From Maratus speciosus (taxonomy: Eukaryota > Arthropoda > Arachnida > Araneae > Salticidae), in the NCBI GenBank assembly GCA_963932465.1, contig OZ010792.1, positions 18,431,701-18,495,700 on the forward strand: a stretch of 64,000 bases of DNA, given 5' to 3'. Shown in pieces: positions 11,447 through 23,202 of this stretch. Position 1 is the stretch's first letter. Every line of letters begins with the position of its first letter. The notes beneath the pieces are model-generated. The model did not search any database. It saw nothing but the letters and a program-made list of their open reading frames with translations, and had not been told where the DNA came from. Made by a program: the position numbers and the translations under genes.

Positions 11447-11900
11447 TATATTGTGATATGGTTTTTAATACTTTCCAACATAGTTAAAATTATTATGGAT
11501 TTGGTTTATCTGCACGTCTGTCGTAGTTGTTTTGCTCTGTAATTGATATATGTCATTGAGATTTACTATGCCATGTTCGGTATTGAAAATAAAGTATGTA
11601 TCATTTAAAATTTTATGAAAATCGAATAAGAACTTAAAAAGATATTAATAAAAGTTTTCTTCATTCTATTAAATCCTGTCGCACATAATTAATTCAATGA
11701 TATCCCATGATAGATAATGATTGTAGGTTGCCCTGGTGATTACATCCTTTTTAAGATTGATTCATATTACTTCTGTATTACTGAATTTAATATATAGAAT
11801 CGTAATGAATTTTGTATTCATGGATTTTTGCATAAGAGTACGACAGCTATTGCACCAAGATCTGAATATTTGTAAAACTGGTTATAGTACGACCGCACCT

Positions 11901-13266
11901 CATTTGCCACGTTTGACGTGCAATTTCCAACTTGTTCAAATTCAGCATAGTCAACTGAAATATTTTGTCGTGTAATTCTAATTATGCTCTGATCTCAGAT
12001 TAATTTTATAGGAAGTGAAAAAGTTTAAATTTTCCAATATGATACTATTTTCTTATTATTTTTTTTTTTACAATTTTAACCAAAGAACTAAACCAATAAT
12101 ATTTCAATTATAAGTCTAATAATTTAATATTCAGTGACAAAAGAATAATTATACTCATTACAATTTGAGAAATTGCAGAATATAAGTTTACCTTTTTTTC
12201 AGCTTTATGAAAATCATAATCTCTGTTAATCACTCTTGGCCATGTAGTTTTGACTGACTTTTCAATATTCCGACCAAGGTAAGTTGACAGATGATCTTGA
12301 AACAGTACGTGATGCTACAGGGAAAGAAAGTATTTAAAAGATAGAAATATTGAAGTAGACGCATTATTCGATAAAAATTTATATTCTGTTAGTTACTTAT
12401 TGTGATTTGTCACTCAATAAATTCATCTAAATTCAAATGACTTATCGGTTGTCTTATTTGGATGAGTTTACTATTTTCTTTCTTTCTTTCCTTTTTTTTT
12501 TTTTTTTTCGATTTTGTGGACTTTGCATCAGTGTTCAATATCAAACATTTCCAAAGCATTTAAATGAATATTTTAAAGTAATACTTTTCTTCTAGACTGT
12601 TCCCAGCTATAGGCCCATTAACTTCTAACGAAAAGGTGATGGATTAGAATCTCTTACAAAAGAGGTTTCCTTTGTTTGAAATCTCTTTTTCAATGAAGTG
12701 AAACTTCTATGAAGATAGATTGTATAGAGTTTTTGAAAAGTTAAGTATGTACTTTATACCGAAAAAATATCTGTCAGCGTACTCAAAAATTCATGTTTAA
12801 ATTGGGCTATCGGTCGTCCATAAAACGTTTTTCAGAAAGTACTCTATTTTAGAGATAGCAGCAATATTAAAAGTAGTTTCAGCAACATTAAACGTATTGT
12901 TTGACCTATGCAACATCTAAATTCATTTTTAAATTTTCTAATCGAAATGATGAACCGTTTTCATGTATTTTTAAACTATAAAAAGCTGTGTTTTATATTT
13001 CATTTTTTAACACTGAGGATTGTTACAAGCAAAATTTCAGATGGACAGATTTAGATTGAATGCTTTTATATCCCATCAAATATTTGTTTACTTGATGTTT
13101 GGGTTTAAAATTTCTTTGGATAGATAATAACTGTTTGGTTACCTTTTGGTTGTTTATTTCTTTATTTGTGATCTACTTCTTAAAAAATTTGATTTTTTTT
13201 TTCTTTAAAAGTTAAATTACTTTCATTTGGAAAAAACTCACATTTGTACGTAATGGTTAAAAGGAT
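11901..13266. other. AT-rich DNA, no gene seen
   Basis: The first ~40 bp still match the 3' flank of the R174 copy at 24 kb. The rest shows no coding similarity. A TTTC/T-rich run lies near 12475-12509. Confidence 0.45.
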
Positions 13267-13700
13267 GTCGTAAACTGAAAAACCCGTATTTCTTGTACAA
13301 ATATTTCTACTTATTCCTAGTATTAATTATTGCTGCATTGAAATTTTATTTGGAAAATAATAAAATTAAGCGATGAAATTTGTTGAAATCAGGTATTGAG
13401 GAAAGTTTGACAATTAGGTTGTCATAAAGTGAAAAACCCGTTTTTCTTGTACAAATATTTCTACTTATTCCTAGTATTAATTATTGCTGCATTGAAATTT
13501 TATTTGGAAAATAATAAAATTAAGCAATAAAATTTGTTGAAATCAGGTATTAAGGAAAGTTTGACAATTAGGTTGTCAAACCTAATGTTTGTTATAAAGT
13601 GAAAAACTCGTTTTGCTTGTACCAATCTTTCTACTTATTCTCAGTTTTAATTATTTCTGCATTGGAATTTTATTTCGAAAGCAATAAAAGTTCTTCGGGA
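13267..13700. repeat. Tandem repeat, ~154-170 bp units
   Basis: Two nearly identical units start at 13267 and 13421 ('gtgaaaaacccg...ttcttgtacaaatatttc...'), and a more diverged third starts at 13591. The units include 'ggaaagtttgacaattagg'. No coding sense. Confidence 0.8.
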
Positions 13701-14240
13701 AAAATGAGCATAGCAGTCCCACCTGTTAGGTGATTTACACTAAAAACTATTCAGCACTAATTTATATCAGGGGCTAACTGAATTTGAAGTTAAAAGATTC
13801 GTGCATTCGTTCTTTAGATAGAGCTATTGTGATAATCATGCATAATGCAGCATAGCAGCTCCATCTTTTGGGCGATTTTCACCATTACTTTTGTAATCAG
13901 CACCAAACTATATTAAGGACTAACACACTCTGAAGTTTTATGAAAATACGTGCAGTAGTTCTTGAGTTATAGCTATTGCGGAAATCGTAACAAATACAGC
14001 ATAGCAGCGACACCTGTTGACACGAAAAAGTAATCAGCACCAGTTTATATGAAGGTTTAACTGAATCTAAAGTTTTGTGAAATTCCGTGCATTAGTTCTT
14101 GAGATAGACAGCCAACAAATTTTTTTGTCACATACAGACTCTCAGCGGGACAGAGTGACAGACACACTGATAGAGTGACAGACAGACTCACAGACAGGCA
14201 TTTTCTAAAAACCATCAAATCGTGTTCAGGACCTTCTAAA
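13700..14240. repeat. Tandem repeat, ~145-bp diverged units
   Basis: Three diverged units with 'agcatagcag...cc', 'atcagcac(c/t)a' and 'gtgcattagttcttgagatag' motifs begin near 13708, 13850 and 13998. The array ends in a (T)GACAGA-rich stretch (14145-14200). Similar degenerate units are common in arthropod dispersed repeats. The 100-codon minus frame over this region is a by-product. Confidence 0.6.
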
Positions 14241-14630
14241 ACGTACACGAATTTTTCACGAATCCAATATTTTCTTCTTGTAAAGGTAGAAGAAAGTAAC
14301 AATGAACGTGTAAATTGTTTAGGAAAGATTAACCTAAAACAATGTAAATAATCTAGCATTTGTTAGTTTCCGTGTAATATTCCGTAACTAAATTTCCAAA
14401 CGAAATTAAAACTGCACAAACAAACAGATAAAATAGAAATGTAAGAGACATGTAATTGAACTACACGAATACCTGAAATAATTAAAATCAAACTTAATAT
14501 TAATAAACAATAGAATACTGAGATGATTAAGATCCAATTTTTACGATTAACCGCTGGTACATGGTTAATAAGAATATACCAAAAATGCTTTTTGGCGCCG
14601 TTGGTGGAAAATCTAAGAAAATATACTAAA

Positions 14631-15366
14631 CTAGGGGGCTCTGCCCCCTACGAGCTACGCTCGTCAACCCCCGTTCAGACACCGCAGACTCTAAAAGTAC
14701 GCTAATTTGATCGGCTTTAAAAAGATTTCGGAAGATTGAATTATAATTTAAAAAACAATGGCGATCTCCCTATAAACGGATTTCTATTCATTTCTCTTTG
14801 ACTGGGGAATTTTAAGGCCAAATCCGCTGCTGTACTACTTGATTAACCCGTCGACCAATTTCTCTAAATTATATAAATCGCCAAAGCACTCGCCAAATTA
14901 TACAAATTCACATCATTTTTATTTTAAATAACGAAAGAACAAATAAATTAGTGCAACATTAATAAAAATACAAATAAAACGTCGAAATAAAAATAACTTG
15001 ATGACGTAGACACGTGTAACTTGCTTAAAGTCAAGTTAATGTGACATTTACGATCAACCATTATTGACATTTAATCTTATAGTTTGGCGAATGATAGATT
15101 TTTGGTCGACGAGATAACTAAGTAGTACCAAAAAATACATATGTCAATGACGTAATTTCTCCTATTTAAGACTTCTAACGCATGTTAATAAATTTATTAT
15201 TTTACAAATTCCTTTCTCTCTTAAAATTCACGTGTAATTATAGTTTTTATGACGTAATTTTTAATAAGTTCTTGCCTTTTGTACATAATTATTTAATTCT
15301 AATTCCAAATGTTTTTTTCTGTTTATAATAGTCACGTGTAAATAAATTTTTAATTTATTACACGTA

Positions 15367-15397
<31 letters not shown>

Positions 15398-15882
15398 AGC
15401 AAACATTATTGTTTCCGCTGTTTATACAGTTGTCAACAGTTTAAATTAATATCACTTTCTAAAATCTGTAAAAAATATCTCTAAAAATCCTGAAAATTTG
15501 AATTTAAAATAGAAATAAAACCTCAAAAAATCAGTCAAATTAAAAAAAAAAAAAAAAAAACAGTCTGCACACCGGGAACTTCAAACGTATAAAATGATCT
15601 AAAAATGATTAAATTCCTATGTACAGTTTTTGCTCCTATAAAACTTTTTTAATGAAACGATTTTGTCCAACTTTGGCATTAAATATCTCTTAAAATAATT
15701 CTTCGATTTGAAAACTGTCTGCATCAGCATGTTTATCAAACATTTCTGTATAATACTACCGATTTTCATATTTTTGTATGCATTATTTTTGTTAATATTA
15801 ACGAAGAAAGACCTCTGGTCACAAAAAATTCAAAACCGGCGGTGGTGACAGCGTTAGTTACTTTTTTTTTAGAATAGAGAGA
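14631..15882 (-). mobile_element. Non-autonomous Helitron, copy A
   Basis: On the minus strand it begins TCTCTCTATTCT after A (right side, 15882). It ends with stem-loops CGAGCgtaGCTCG-like and GGGGGCagaGCCCCC fused to CTAG followed by T (left side, 14631). TC start, hairpin + CTAG end and A/T insertion without target duplication are the Helitron signature. Two CGG units lie near the 5' end. Carries a MITE at 14831-15129 and lacks the middle section present in copies C-E. No ORF. Confidence 0.8.
14831..15129. mobile_element. MITE (GTACTACTT family) inside Helitron A
   Basis: Ends GTACTACTTGATTAACCCGT and the inverse ACGAGATAACTAAGTAGTAC with GGTCGAC blocks inside both arms. It is the same element found alone at 47989-48282 and, related, at 27521-27775. 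Helitron copies C and E contain only its left part, and copies B, D and G lack it, so it inserted into one Helitron lineage and was then amplified with it. Confidence 0.7.
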
Positions 15883-15998
15883 TGTTAAAAATTTATTGCA
15901 GTTAAAACATTTTATATCACCTACTGAAGAGTTAGTTATATTGAGCACCTTTAATCTAAGTAACTCAGGTTGGATCTTCTGGTATTCATGAACTTTAA

Positions 15999-16217
15999 CC
16001 CTTTCACCGTCCGAGGGTTTTCCTGTATTTCTTATAAGAATGCTTGTAAATTCCAGGATATATATATTTATTAATCGCAGTTTGATGCTATAATATCTTT
16101 AATATCACTTCTTTCTATATATGGTTCAAAATAAAATTCTGTTTAAAATATTTTTGTCTACAACTATTTTAACATGCTTACTAGAAACGGAAAAATCCGG
16201 GCCAGCCGGTTAAAGGG
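15999..16217. mobile_element. TTAA-type (piggyBac-like) MITE
   Basis: Starts TTAA-CCCTTTCACCGTCC and ends GGTTAAAGGG-TAAT. CCC...GGG termini at TTAA are typical of piggyBac-type elements; the right-hand TTAA is imperfect here. 219 bp, no ORF. It is not the same sequence family as the 205-bp copies at 18413 and 33086, but has the same ends. Confidence 0.55.
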
Positions 16218-17210
16218 TAATAAATATACTTTCCATGCAAAATTGTTATATTTTCCATTAGAAAAAAGGAAATAAAATTTTCTCTTTTTTTATTTGAGTA
16301 ATTTTAATAATGTTGCAAATATTCATTTAATTTTCGTTATCGTATTGCATAAAAATTGTATTATGAATATTTACTCTCGTTAAAGAAAATGCATTATGAA
16401 GATAGAATTATCTCTAAACAATTAGCTGATTTGGCATTTTAAATATATTTATCTTAACAGTTAACATAACAATCTTAACTGTTCGGTAATTGTCTGAATA
16501 AAAATTCGTCTTAAAAAATGTTTGAAGCATTCAGTCAAAGAAAAAAAAAATCAGACAGTATTTCAGTATGATATTTAGAAGAAATATTTTTCAAATTAGC
16601 TCTCTTAGGTTTTTGCATATTTTAATGTTTATTATTTTATAATAACAAATAGATTTCCCTTAGGCGCAACTTTTAAGAGACAAAAAAGAAAAACTTCTAA
16701 TTAAAATATATATATATATATATATTTCTTTGAAAATTTTCAATTAGATGTTCACATTCAATAATCGCATTGCACTTTTTAGCGAAGAACTAAATTGAAA
16801 AATATGTTTTTATTTGTATAACTTCCAGCAGTTATGGTAATAAACATTAATTTAAAATATTTACTGAAAAAATTCCGCAAGCATTAGAAAATTTTCTTCA
16901 TTTTAATTTTTTTTAAACAAATTTCTATAAGTTGAAACATTTCTTCTGAAAAATTTGCTAATTGAAATACTCGCATTTTTTAAAATACTGTACAGTTTAA
17001 AATAATTTTTGTTGTGATGAATAATAAGGGAGTTTGTAAAAGCCTTTGTAAAATATGTTCTTTTTAGAAACAATAATTTAAATATTTGCGTTGTTTCGTA
17101 CATATGTAAATGTTTTTTCTTATTACTATATCATGAAAAATAAGATTTCTTTAAGCGTATTTTGTTGTAAAATATTTTTGGAAAAAAAAAAAAAAAGCTT
17201 TGTTAATTAT

Positions 17211-17251
<41 letters not shown>

Positions 17252-18030
17252 CCAGACATTCCGAATTCTCACCAGAAAGTTTAAGTAGTTGTTTTTAGCT
17301 TTCAAAAATACAAAGAAATCCGCGAATAAAGTAATTAGAAATTACTATTAGAATTTTCTGGTATGAATTCAAAATTTCGGTAATAAGTAAAAATTGAATT
17401 AGAGATCGACCGAAAATTCGGTTTCGTTATCGGCCTAAAATATGAATTTCGACTAAAATGCGGAACCGAAACTATCGGTATTCAAAAATCTCATTTCTGC
17501 CTTCGGAAATTTCAACGTTACTCATTCATTTAAGCTGTATCGGCTCAAATGAGACACTCTTTATTTATTGCAATGAACTTCACTGATGATAATAATTAGT
17601 CATGACTGACTCAAGACGTGGGTACAAATTATAAGTCAAGCAAAGCATATATGACTAAACATTGAAGACGCTCACTAGTACTCATTAAAAACTGCAGACT
17701 TAACAGTTATAGGAATTTTTACTTTGAAACCGCTGAAGTGTTTCGTATAGTCTTTGAGAATGTTCTAATATGACAGATGATCATTTGCAAAAATCATTAT
17801 AAAAGAAAAATTGACGTACGTATATATAAAACATTTCTTAATTATATTAAATTCGTATAAGAAAATCATTCGTTCATGAAATAATTACATTTTATTTTAC
17901 ATGAAAATATAAGGATTTAGTCAGAACCATAGACAGCTGATTTGGGACAAACGTATAATTAATTAATAATTATGTATATTTAATAAACACGTATAATTAA
18001 CCAATAAATATATATATATTTATATATGTA
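16218..18030. other. AT-rich DNA with poly-T tract and palindromic CCGAA motif
   Basis: No gene seen. Contains TATATA near 16711, a 40-base T tract at 17212-17251 and, at 17399-17490, a run of CCGAAA/TTCGG words (gatcgaccgaaaattcgg). A similar run occurs in opposite orientation at 29870-29945, suggesting ends of an unrecognised MITE family. Confidence 0.4.
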
Positions 18031-18800
18031 CTAGGGGGCTTTGCCCCCTGCAAGCTACGCTCGCCAACCCCCGTTCAGACACCGCAGAATCTAAAATCAC
18101 GCTAATTTGACCGGTTTTTAAAAGATTAGAGCAGATTGAATTATAATGAAAATACCTATAGCGATCTCCCTGTAAACAGGTTTCCATTCAATTCCCTTTG
18201 ATTGCGAAAATTTAAGGCAGAATCAGTTGCTGTTACGACATCCAATGGTTGTTTTCGCGTTTAATTAAAGAAGATCAGTTAAACATTTGAAAAGAAGCTA
18301 AGATAAAATGAATTAAGTAAACAGAGTATTTGCCGACTGGTATTTTTTAACAGCGTTATAAAAAGATTGATATAATACAGTTTACTACAATTACTACAAT
18401 TTACTGCTTTAACCCCTTCAAGGGCGGTGGTTCGTTTTTGGACCACTTAATTTTAATTCTTAAATGCCACATTGGAGCCAGAATATTGAAATGAAAATTT
18501 TCCTTTTATTAAGTAAGTGAACAAAAGCATCCTCGTATTTTGAAATGTGTTTGTAAATTCTAGTGCATTCACTGATTTCAACATTTTACGAATACAAGTA
18601 CCTTGCCCCTGAAAGGGTTAAACGCATATTAATGTATTTATTATTTTAAAGTTTCCTTTCTCTTTTAATGTTCACGTGTAAATACAATTTTCAAGACATA
18701 ATTTTCAATATTTTCCGGCTTTTAACACGTACTTCTTTAATAGTAATTTTAAAGCTTTTTTTTCTGTTTTTAATAGCCATGTGTAAATAAATTTGTAATC
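18031..18800 (-). mobile_element. Non-autonomous Helitron, copy B, 5'-truncated
   Basis: Has the 3' hairpin + CTAG end at 18031 (followed by T on the minus strand) and the sequence of copies A and C-E for about 770 bp, including the 'tcacgtgtaaata' stretch, then loses similarity near 18800. A 205-bp TTAA MITE is inserted at 18413-18617. No ORF. Confidence 0.75.
18413..18617. mobile_element. 205-bp TTAA MITE nested in Helitron B
   Basis: Flanked by TTAA at 18409-18412 and 18618-18621. Ends CCCCTTCAAGGGCGGTGG and CCTTGCCCCTGAAAGGG are inverse. Same length and recognisably the same sequence as 33086-33290. Inserted into the Helitron, hence younger. Mobilisation by a piggyBac-type enzyme is inferred from the TTAA duplication and CCC/GGG ends. 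Confidence 0.8.
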
Positions 18801-18860
18801 GTTAGGAAGTATTATTCTTTGCACTGTTTTAGAATTGACAACTATCTCTGTAATAATAGC

Positions 18861-19109
18861 CTAAGCCATGTGACTATCATCAACAGTTCCTTCGCTTTTC
18901 ATAAGAAAGGTTTCCATATTGACTAAAAAATCAAAGTTATTTTTTCGAATAAAACTACATAAAAGTTGCCATGATCGCAAAGAATTCCTGGTACTTTTAC
19001 GTTTGCCGGTTGCAAATCTCGCCAATAGCTTTTCTTTAACTCGCCAGTTAGCACTTTTTTTATTTTTCGAGTGGTAAATTAAAACGGTACTGGTTATCCC
19101 ATCGATCAA
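18861..19109 (-). other. 82-codon open frame, unrecognised
   Basis: MIDGITSTVLIYHSKNKK..., basic, with an ARFATGKRKSTRNSLRSW segment; its amino-acid mix looks more coding-like than its neighbours. It lies just past the Helitron B break. I recognise no domain and see no promoter or splice evidence. It may be a captured fragment or chance. Confidence 0.2.
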
Positions 19110-19139
19110 AAATCTATCGCCAGACTATCTATATTATAA

Positions 19140-19672
19140 AGGACAAACATATATGTGCGTGACGCATATGGCAACACTTTGAAATTTGAAATAAAATTTT
19201 TATTTTGCAATTTTCTCTACTGCTATTTTTTAAACTTCTAAACATCGCACATTTTAAATTTTTACACCGTCGTATAAGGAAAAAAATGCTCTTTTAAATG
19301 CAATTTGTTTGAAGGCTGTATCTCAATTTATTTTTGAGATATTAATTTTTTTGTAGTTCTAAATACATTTTTTATAATTGTGGCAACTGAAGTACTCCAT
19401 TTCTGTTGAAAGGCATGGAGGGTTGAAAGTAAAGGGAAAATAATCACGGAGGAAAGAAAATAATATGTTACTGTACCTTTTTGTTGCCATTTTCTCATAA
19501 AAACTGAAAAAATTTTGAAATTAAAATGCGTACTATGTCAGCGATTTTTTAAATTTCTAAATATCGCACATTTTCAATTTTTATACCGTCAAATAGAGAA
19601 AAAATCTATTCAAATGCAATTTGTTTGAAAATTGTATCTTAATTGACTGAGTTATTATGGTTTTTAAAATAA
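19140..19672. repeat. Diverged repeat leading to a Helitron-like end
   Basis: Two ~340-bp-spaced similar segments ('atcgcacatttt(a/c)aatttttacaccgtc', 'atgcaatttgtttgaa') precede the CTAG hairpin at 19673. No coding sequence. Confidence 0.4.
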
Positions 19673-19690
19673 CTAGTCGCCTGTGGCGAC
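19673..19690 (-). other. Helitron-like 3' terminus, second family
   Basis: CTAGTCGCCtgtGGCGAC reads on the minus strand as hairpin GTCGCC/GGCGAC running into CTAG followed by T. A related end in plus orientation lies at 29508-29545 (agcatacatttaaggaagg...actagtcgcc). Confidence 0.45.
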
Positions 19691-21699
19691 CAATTTGGTC
19701 TCCCTTAAATGTATGCTAGGCATTGTATCATGTTACTTTTATTCATAATTTAATTTACTTGCTCAAACCTTTGCCAAATCGAAAGATTCTGATAGAGAAA
19801 TCAAGAACTCGGTATTTTTATGTTAATCGGGCACAGGTGATAAATCGCCAAACATTGTACCCGTCGCATTTTTTTCATATTTCATTAATTTAGATTAAAA
19901 TATAATCCTTTCACTCACTTTATTTAAAATGGTTAACTTTACTTTGAAACTGAAACATTTAAAATTCATGACTTTCACTTAAAGAAAAATTTCTTTAAAA
20001 AAAGAAAAGAAAAAAGAATAAACTAGAAAATGAGAATTCTGCTTTTTCAGAATTTAGTGTTGTCCCCGATGAAAAAAAATATATGTATATATAAATAGTA
20101 CAAAACATATTTCAATTTTAAGACTTAAAGCACACACTTTTATTTTATGTAAAATGACGTCATTCGCATCCGCTTAAGAATTCCACATTTACGATCTACT
20201 TTTAACCATCTACAGTAAAGCATGCATAGGATGTCACTATCGCAAAATAATACACAAATGCAGCAAAAACATGCCGTCATTAAAGAAACTCGGCAGAAAA
20301 AAACGGCTATCTAATGATTAATAGGCATTCATTTGTTTGTAACATCAATATAGAGGATTTCAGTCGTGACGTCAGTCAAAGCCTTCTCAAGACTATCAAG
20401 CCAGACACGATTTCATTCCCCCACATATGTGACGTAACGACCCGGGGCTGGCGCCAATACCGAGATTTTGAAACTTGTATCTGGTTTAGAATTAAAATGT
20501 AACGTATGCACGTGTTGTTTACTTAACTAATAGAACATATTCTTTTGAAGGTAAGTTTTATTTTCAAATTAACTACTTATATTTTATTAGTACTAGCTCT
20601 ATTTTTTGTGTTCCGAATATCTTTTATTTTTAACTTCTTTAAAATATATTAACTATTAAATCCCAGTACCGTATTGTCAACAATCCCGTGTACGTGTTTC
20701 AAAACAAAACGATATTATTGTACTTCTGTTTCATTTCAAAAACAGCAGTAATTTAGGCAAAAATCACTAAATCATATCGAGACTTATATCATTACCTGTC
20801 TATCGTAATTTGCTAAAATTGGTGCTTGAATGGTGTGAATCGGTGAATTATCACAAAAGTTATTAATAAAGTTTTCATTGTTTAATTATATTCTTTATAA
20901 ATATGTAAAAATAGCTTCATTTTAATATGTGCCAGAGCTAGACAGCTAGTTCGGGCCAACACATTTCTCCTTATAATTTGGAAGCTATACGGCCAATTCA
21001 GTTTGAAATTTTAATGTCCTATGCGACATATTTTTCTACCTCAACTATTATATTTTCAAGTGGAAATTTTAATTAGTTCTTTTAATTTAAACAAATTAAC
21101 AGAAAAAAAAACTTTAAAATTATTATTACTCAGAAATTTACCACTGAAAACTGATGAAATTTTGTATACAGTAAGTACAGCATAAATATTATTAGTTTAA
21201 ACTTTACCTTTCTTGCTATTCAATAATTTCGATTAAAACTTCTGACTTTATTTACTCGGAAATACTGGCACCAGATAGCTGAAATTTATGTCAGACTGAG
21301 TTTCTTGATACTAATCATGCTAAAACATTTTCAGCCAAAAGTCTTAATTACAAGCTTAATTATTATGTAATTTATAACTTATCACACCTTCCTATCTTTT
21401 TAATTTGTTCTGTTTTCTCTCATTAGAGTGACTTTTAATGATCGACTTTTATTAGAAAACACTGGTCGTGAGAATAGTATAACTCTGATTATTCTGTAGG
21501 CAGAATTGATTGGGCTTTAATTTGATACCAAAATTTATGTATTTTTATAGATATTTTCATACTTAAAAATTTAAATGTACTAGAAACTTTCATCATAATT
21601 TCTATGGATGCATAACATTGTTATGGATGCATAATCTTGTTTATTTATTTTAAAGCCCGATCAATATACATACTAATTTATTGGTGTTTTTTAATCTTA
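19691..21699. other. Mostly featureless AT-rich DNA
   Basis: 19830-19990 resembles 47490-47640 (reading 'cgggc.caggtgataaatc'), i.e. shared decayed Helitron-associated sequence. 20330-20470 is richer in CpG (gtcgtgacgtcagtc). No gene recognised. Confidence 0.4.
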
Positions 21700-23103
21700 C
21701 TAGGGGGCTCGGCCCCCTACGAGCTACGCTCGCCAACCCCCGTCCAGACACCGCAGACTCTAAATGCACGCTAATTTGATCGGCTTTAAAAAGATTTCGA
21801 AAGATTGAATTATAATTTAAAAAACAGTGGCGATCTCCCTATAAACGGGTTTCTATTCATTTCTCTTTGATTGGGGAATTTTAACGCCAAATCCGATGCG
21901 GTACTACTTGATCATCCCGTCGACCAATTTCGCCAAATTATATAAATTGCCAAATTATACAAATTGACATAATTTTTATTTTAAATAACGAAAGAACAAA
22001 TAAATTAGTACAAAATTAATAAAAATACAAATAAAACGTCGAAATAAAAATAACTTGATGACGTAGATACGTGTAACAACATTTCAAAATAAGCTAATAT
22101 AAAAGGAATTAAGTAAACAGAATCTTTGTCTCCTGGTATTTTTTAACAAAGCGAAAAGAAAGTTCTTTTAAATGAGACATTTTAAATTAATCGTTATTAA
22201 TCTGACGTAATTTTGACCAAGCTATTCTCTCTCTTTTAAAATGTGAAAATACTTTTGTTAGAAATAAAATATTATTTGCGCTTTCCTAACAAAAAATAGT
22301 TGAAAAAATCCTTTCAAAAGATCAAATAAATGTCTAGCTCAATTTCTAAATTTAAACTGTTTTGCAATATTATTTTGCGTTCATTTTATGTAATAACTGT
22401 AATGTGACGTAAATATGACGTAATCTCTCCTATTTAAGACTTCTAATGCATGTTAATGAATTTATTATTTTACAATATCCTTTCTCTTTTAAAATTCACG
22501 TGTATACTTTTTATGACGTAATTTTTAATAAGTTCCTGCTTTTTGTACATAATTATTTAATTTTAATTTGAAAGTATCTTTTCTGTTTATAATAGTCACG
22601 TGTAAATAAATTTTTAATTTGAAGCAAACATTATTGTTTCCGTTGTTTATACAGTTGGCAACAGGTTAAATTAGTACAATTTTCTAAAATAAGTCAAAAA
22701 TATCTCTCGAAATGCTGAAAATTTGAATTAAAGATATAAATGAAACCTCGAAAAATGAGTCAAATTAAAAAAATAAATAAATTCTGCACACCGGGAAATT
22801 ATAACGTATAAAATGATCTAAAAATTATTAAATTCCGATGTATAGTTTTTGCTCCTATAAAACTTTCTTAGTGGAACGATTTTGTCCAACTTTAGCATTA
22901 AATATCTCTTAAAATAATTCTTCGCTTTGAAAAATGTCTGCATCAGCGTGTTTATCAAACATTTCTGTATAATACTACCGATTTTCATATTTTTGTATGC
23001 ATTATTTTTCTTAATATTAACGAAAAAAGACCTCCGGTCACAAAAAATTCAAAACCGGCGGCGGCGGCGACAGCGGTAGTTACTTTTTTTTAGAATAGAG
23101 AGA
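21700..23103 (-). mobile_element. Non-autonomous Helitron, copy C
   Basis: Full length, 1404 bp. Minus strand starts TCTCTCTATTCT (23103) and ends GGGGGCcgaGCCCCCTAG (21700), followed by T. Four CGG units at 23056-23067 near the 5' end. Carries the left part of the GTACTACTT MITE (about 21900-22075). No ORF. Confidence 0.85.
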
Positions 23104-23202
23104 AACTCTTAATAAAAATTCATTTTATAATATTTGTATCACAGTGCATGCTTATACATGACAATTACAGATATGGGAATGATGTGTCTGAATCTCTTTA
23201 TT

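Larger units (their letters stand above)
6719..11460 (+). mobile_element. Penelope-like retroelement with inverted terminal copies
   Basis: Contains decayed Penelope-type reverse transcriptase and GIY-YIG endonuclease (7776-9450). About 95 bp at 6719-6815 (catatcacaatatatattcc...) is the reverse complement of 9722-9807 plus 11449-11460. The inverted match stops at CATATCACAATA on the left and TATTGTGATATG on the right, which mark the outer limits. Terminal copies in direct or inverted orientation are a known feature of Penelope elements. Two later insertions lie inside: a MITE at 8099-8381 and a long-TIR element at 9808-11446, the latter exactly splitting the right terminal copy. The element sits inside an R174 repeat. 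Confidence 0.7.
2134..11900. repeat. Dispersed 13-bp-TIR repeat (R174 family), split by nested transposons
   Basis: The left end (AGGTGCATTCGTAATTATA at 2134) and right end (TACGACCGCACCT, ending 11900) match the termini of an uninterrupted 880-bp copy at 23203-24082. Internal parts of that copy recur at 5709-6660: '...atcggatgtatag' and 'ttacaggga(c)' motifs plus a 'ggccaatggg' stretch. The rest is foreign: a Tigger element (2155-5708) and a Penelope-like element (6719-11460). As in the intact copy, similarity continues about 40 bp past the right TIR (catttgccacgtttgacg), so the true family boundary may lie beyond 11900. Confidence 0.6.
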
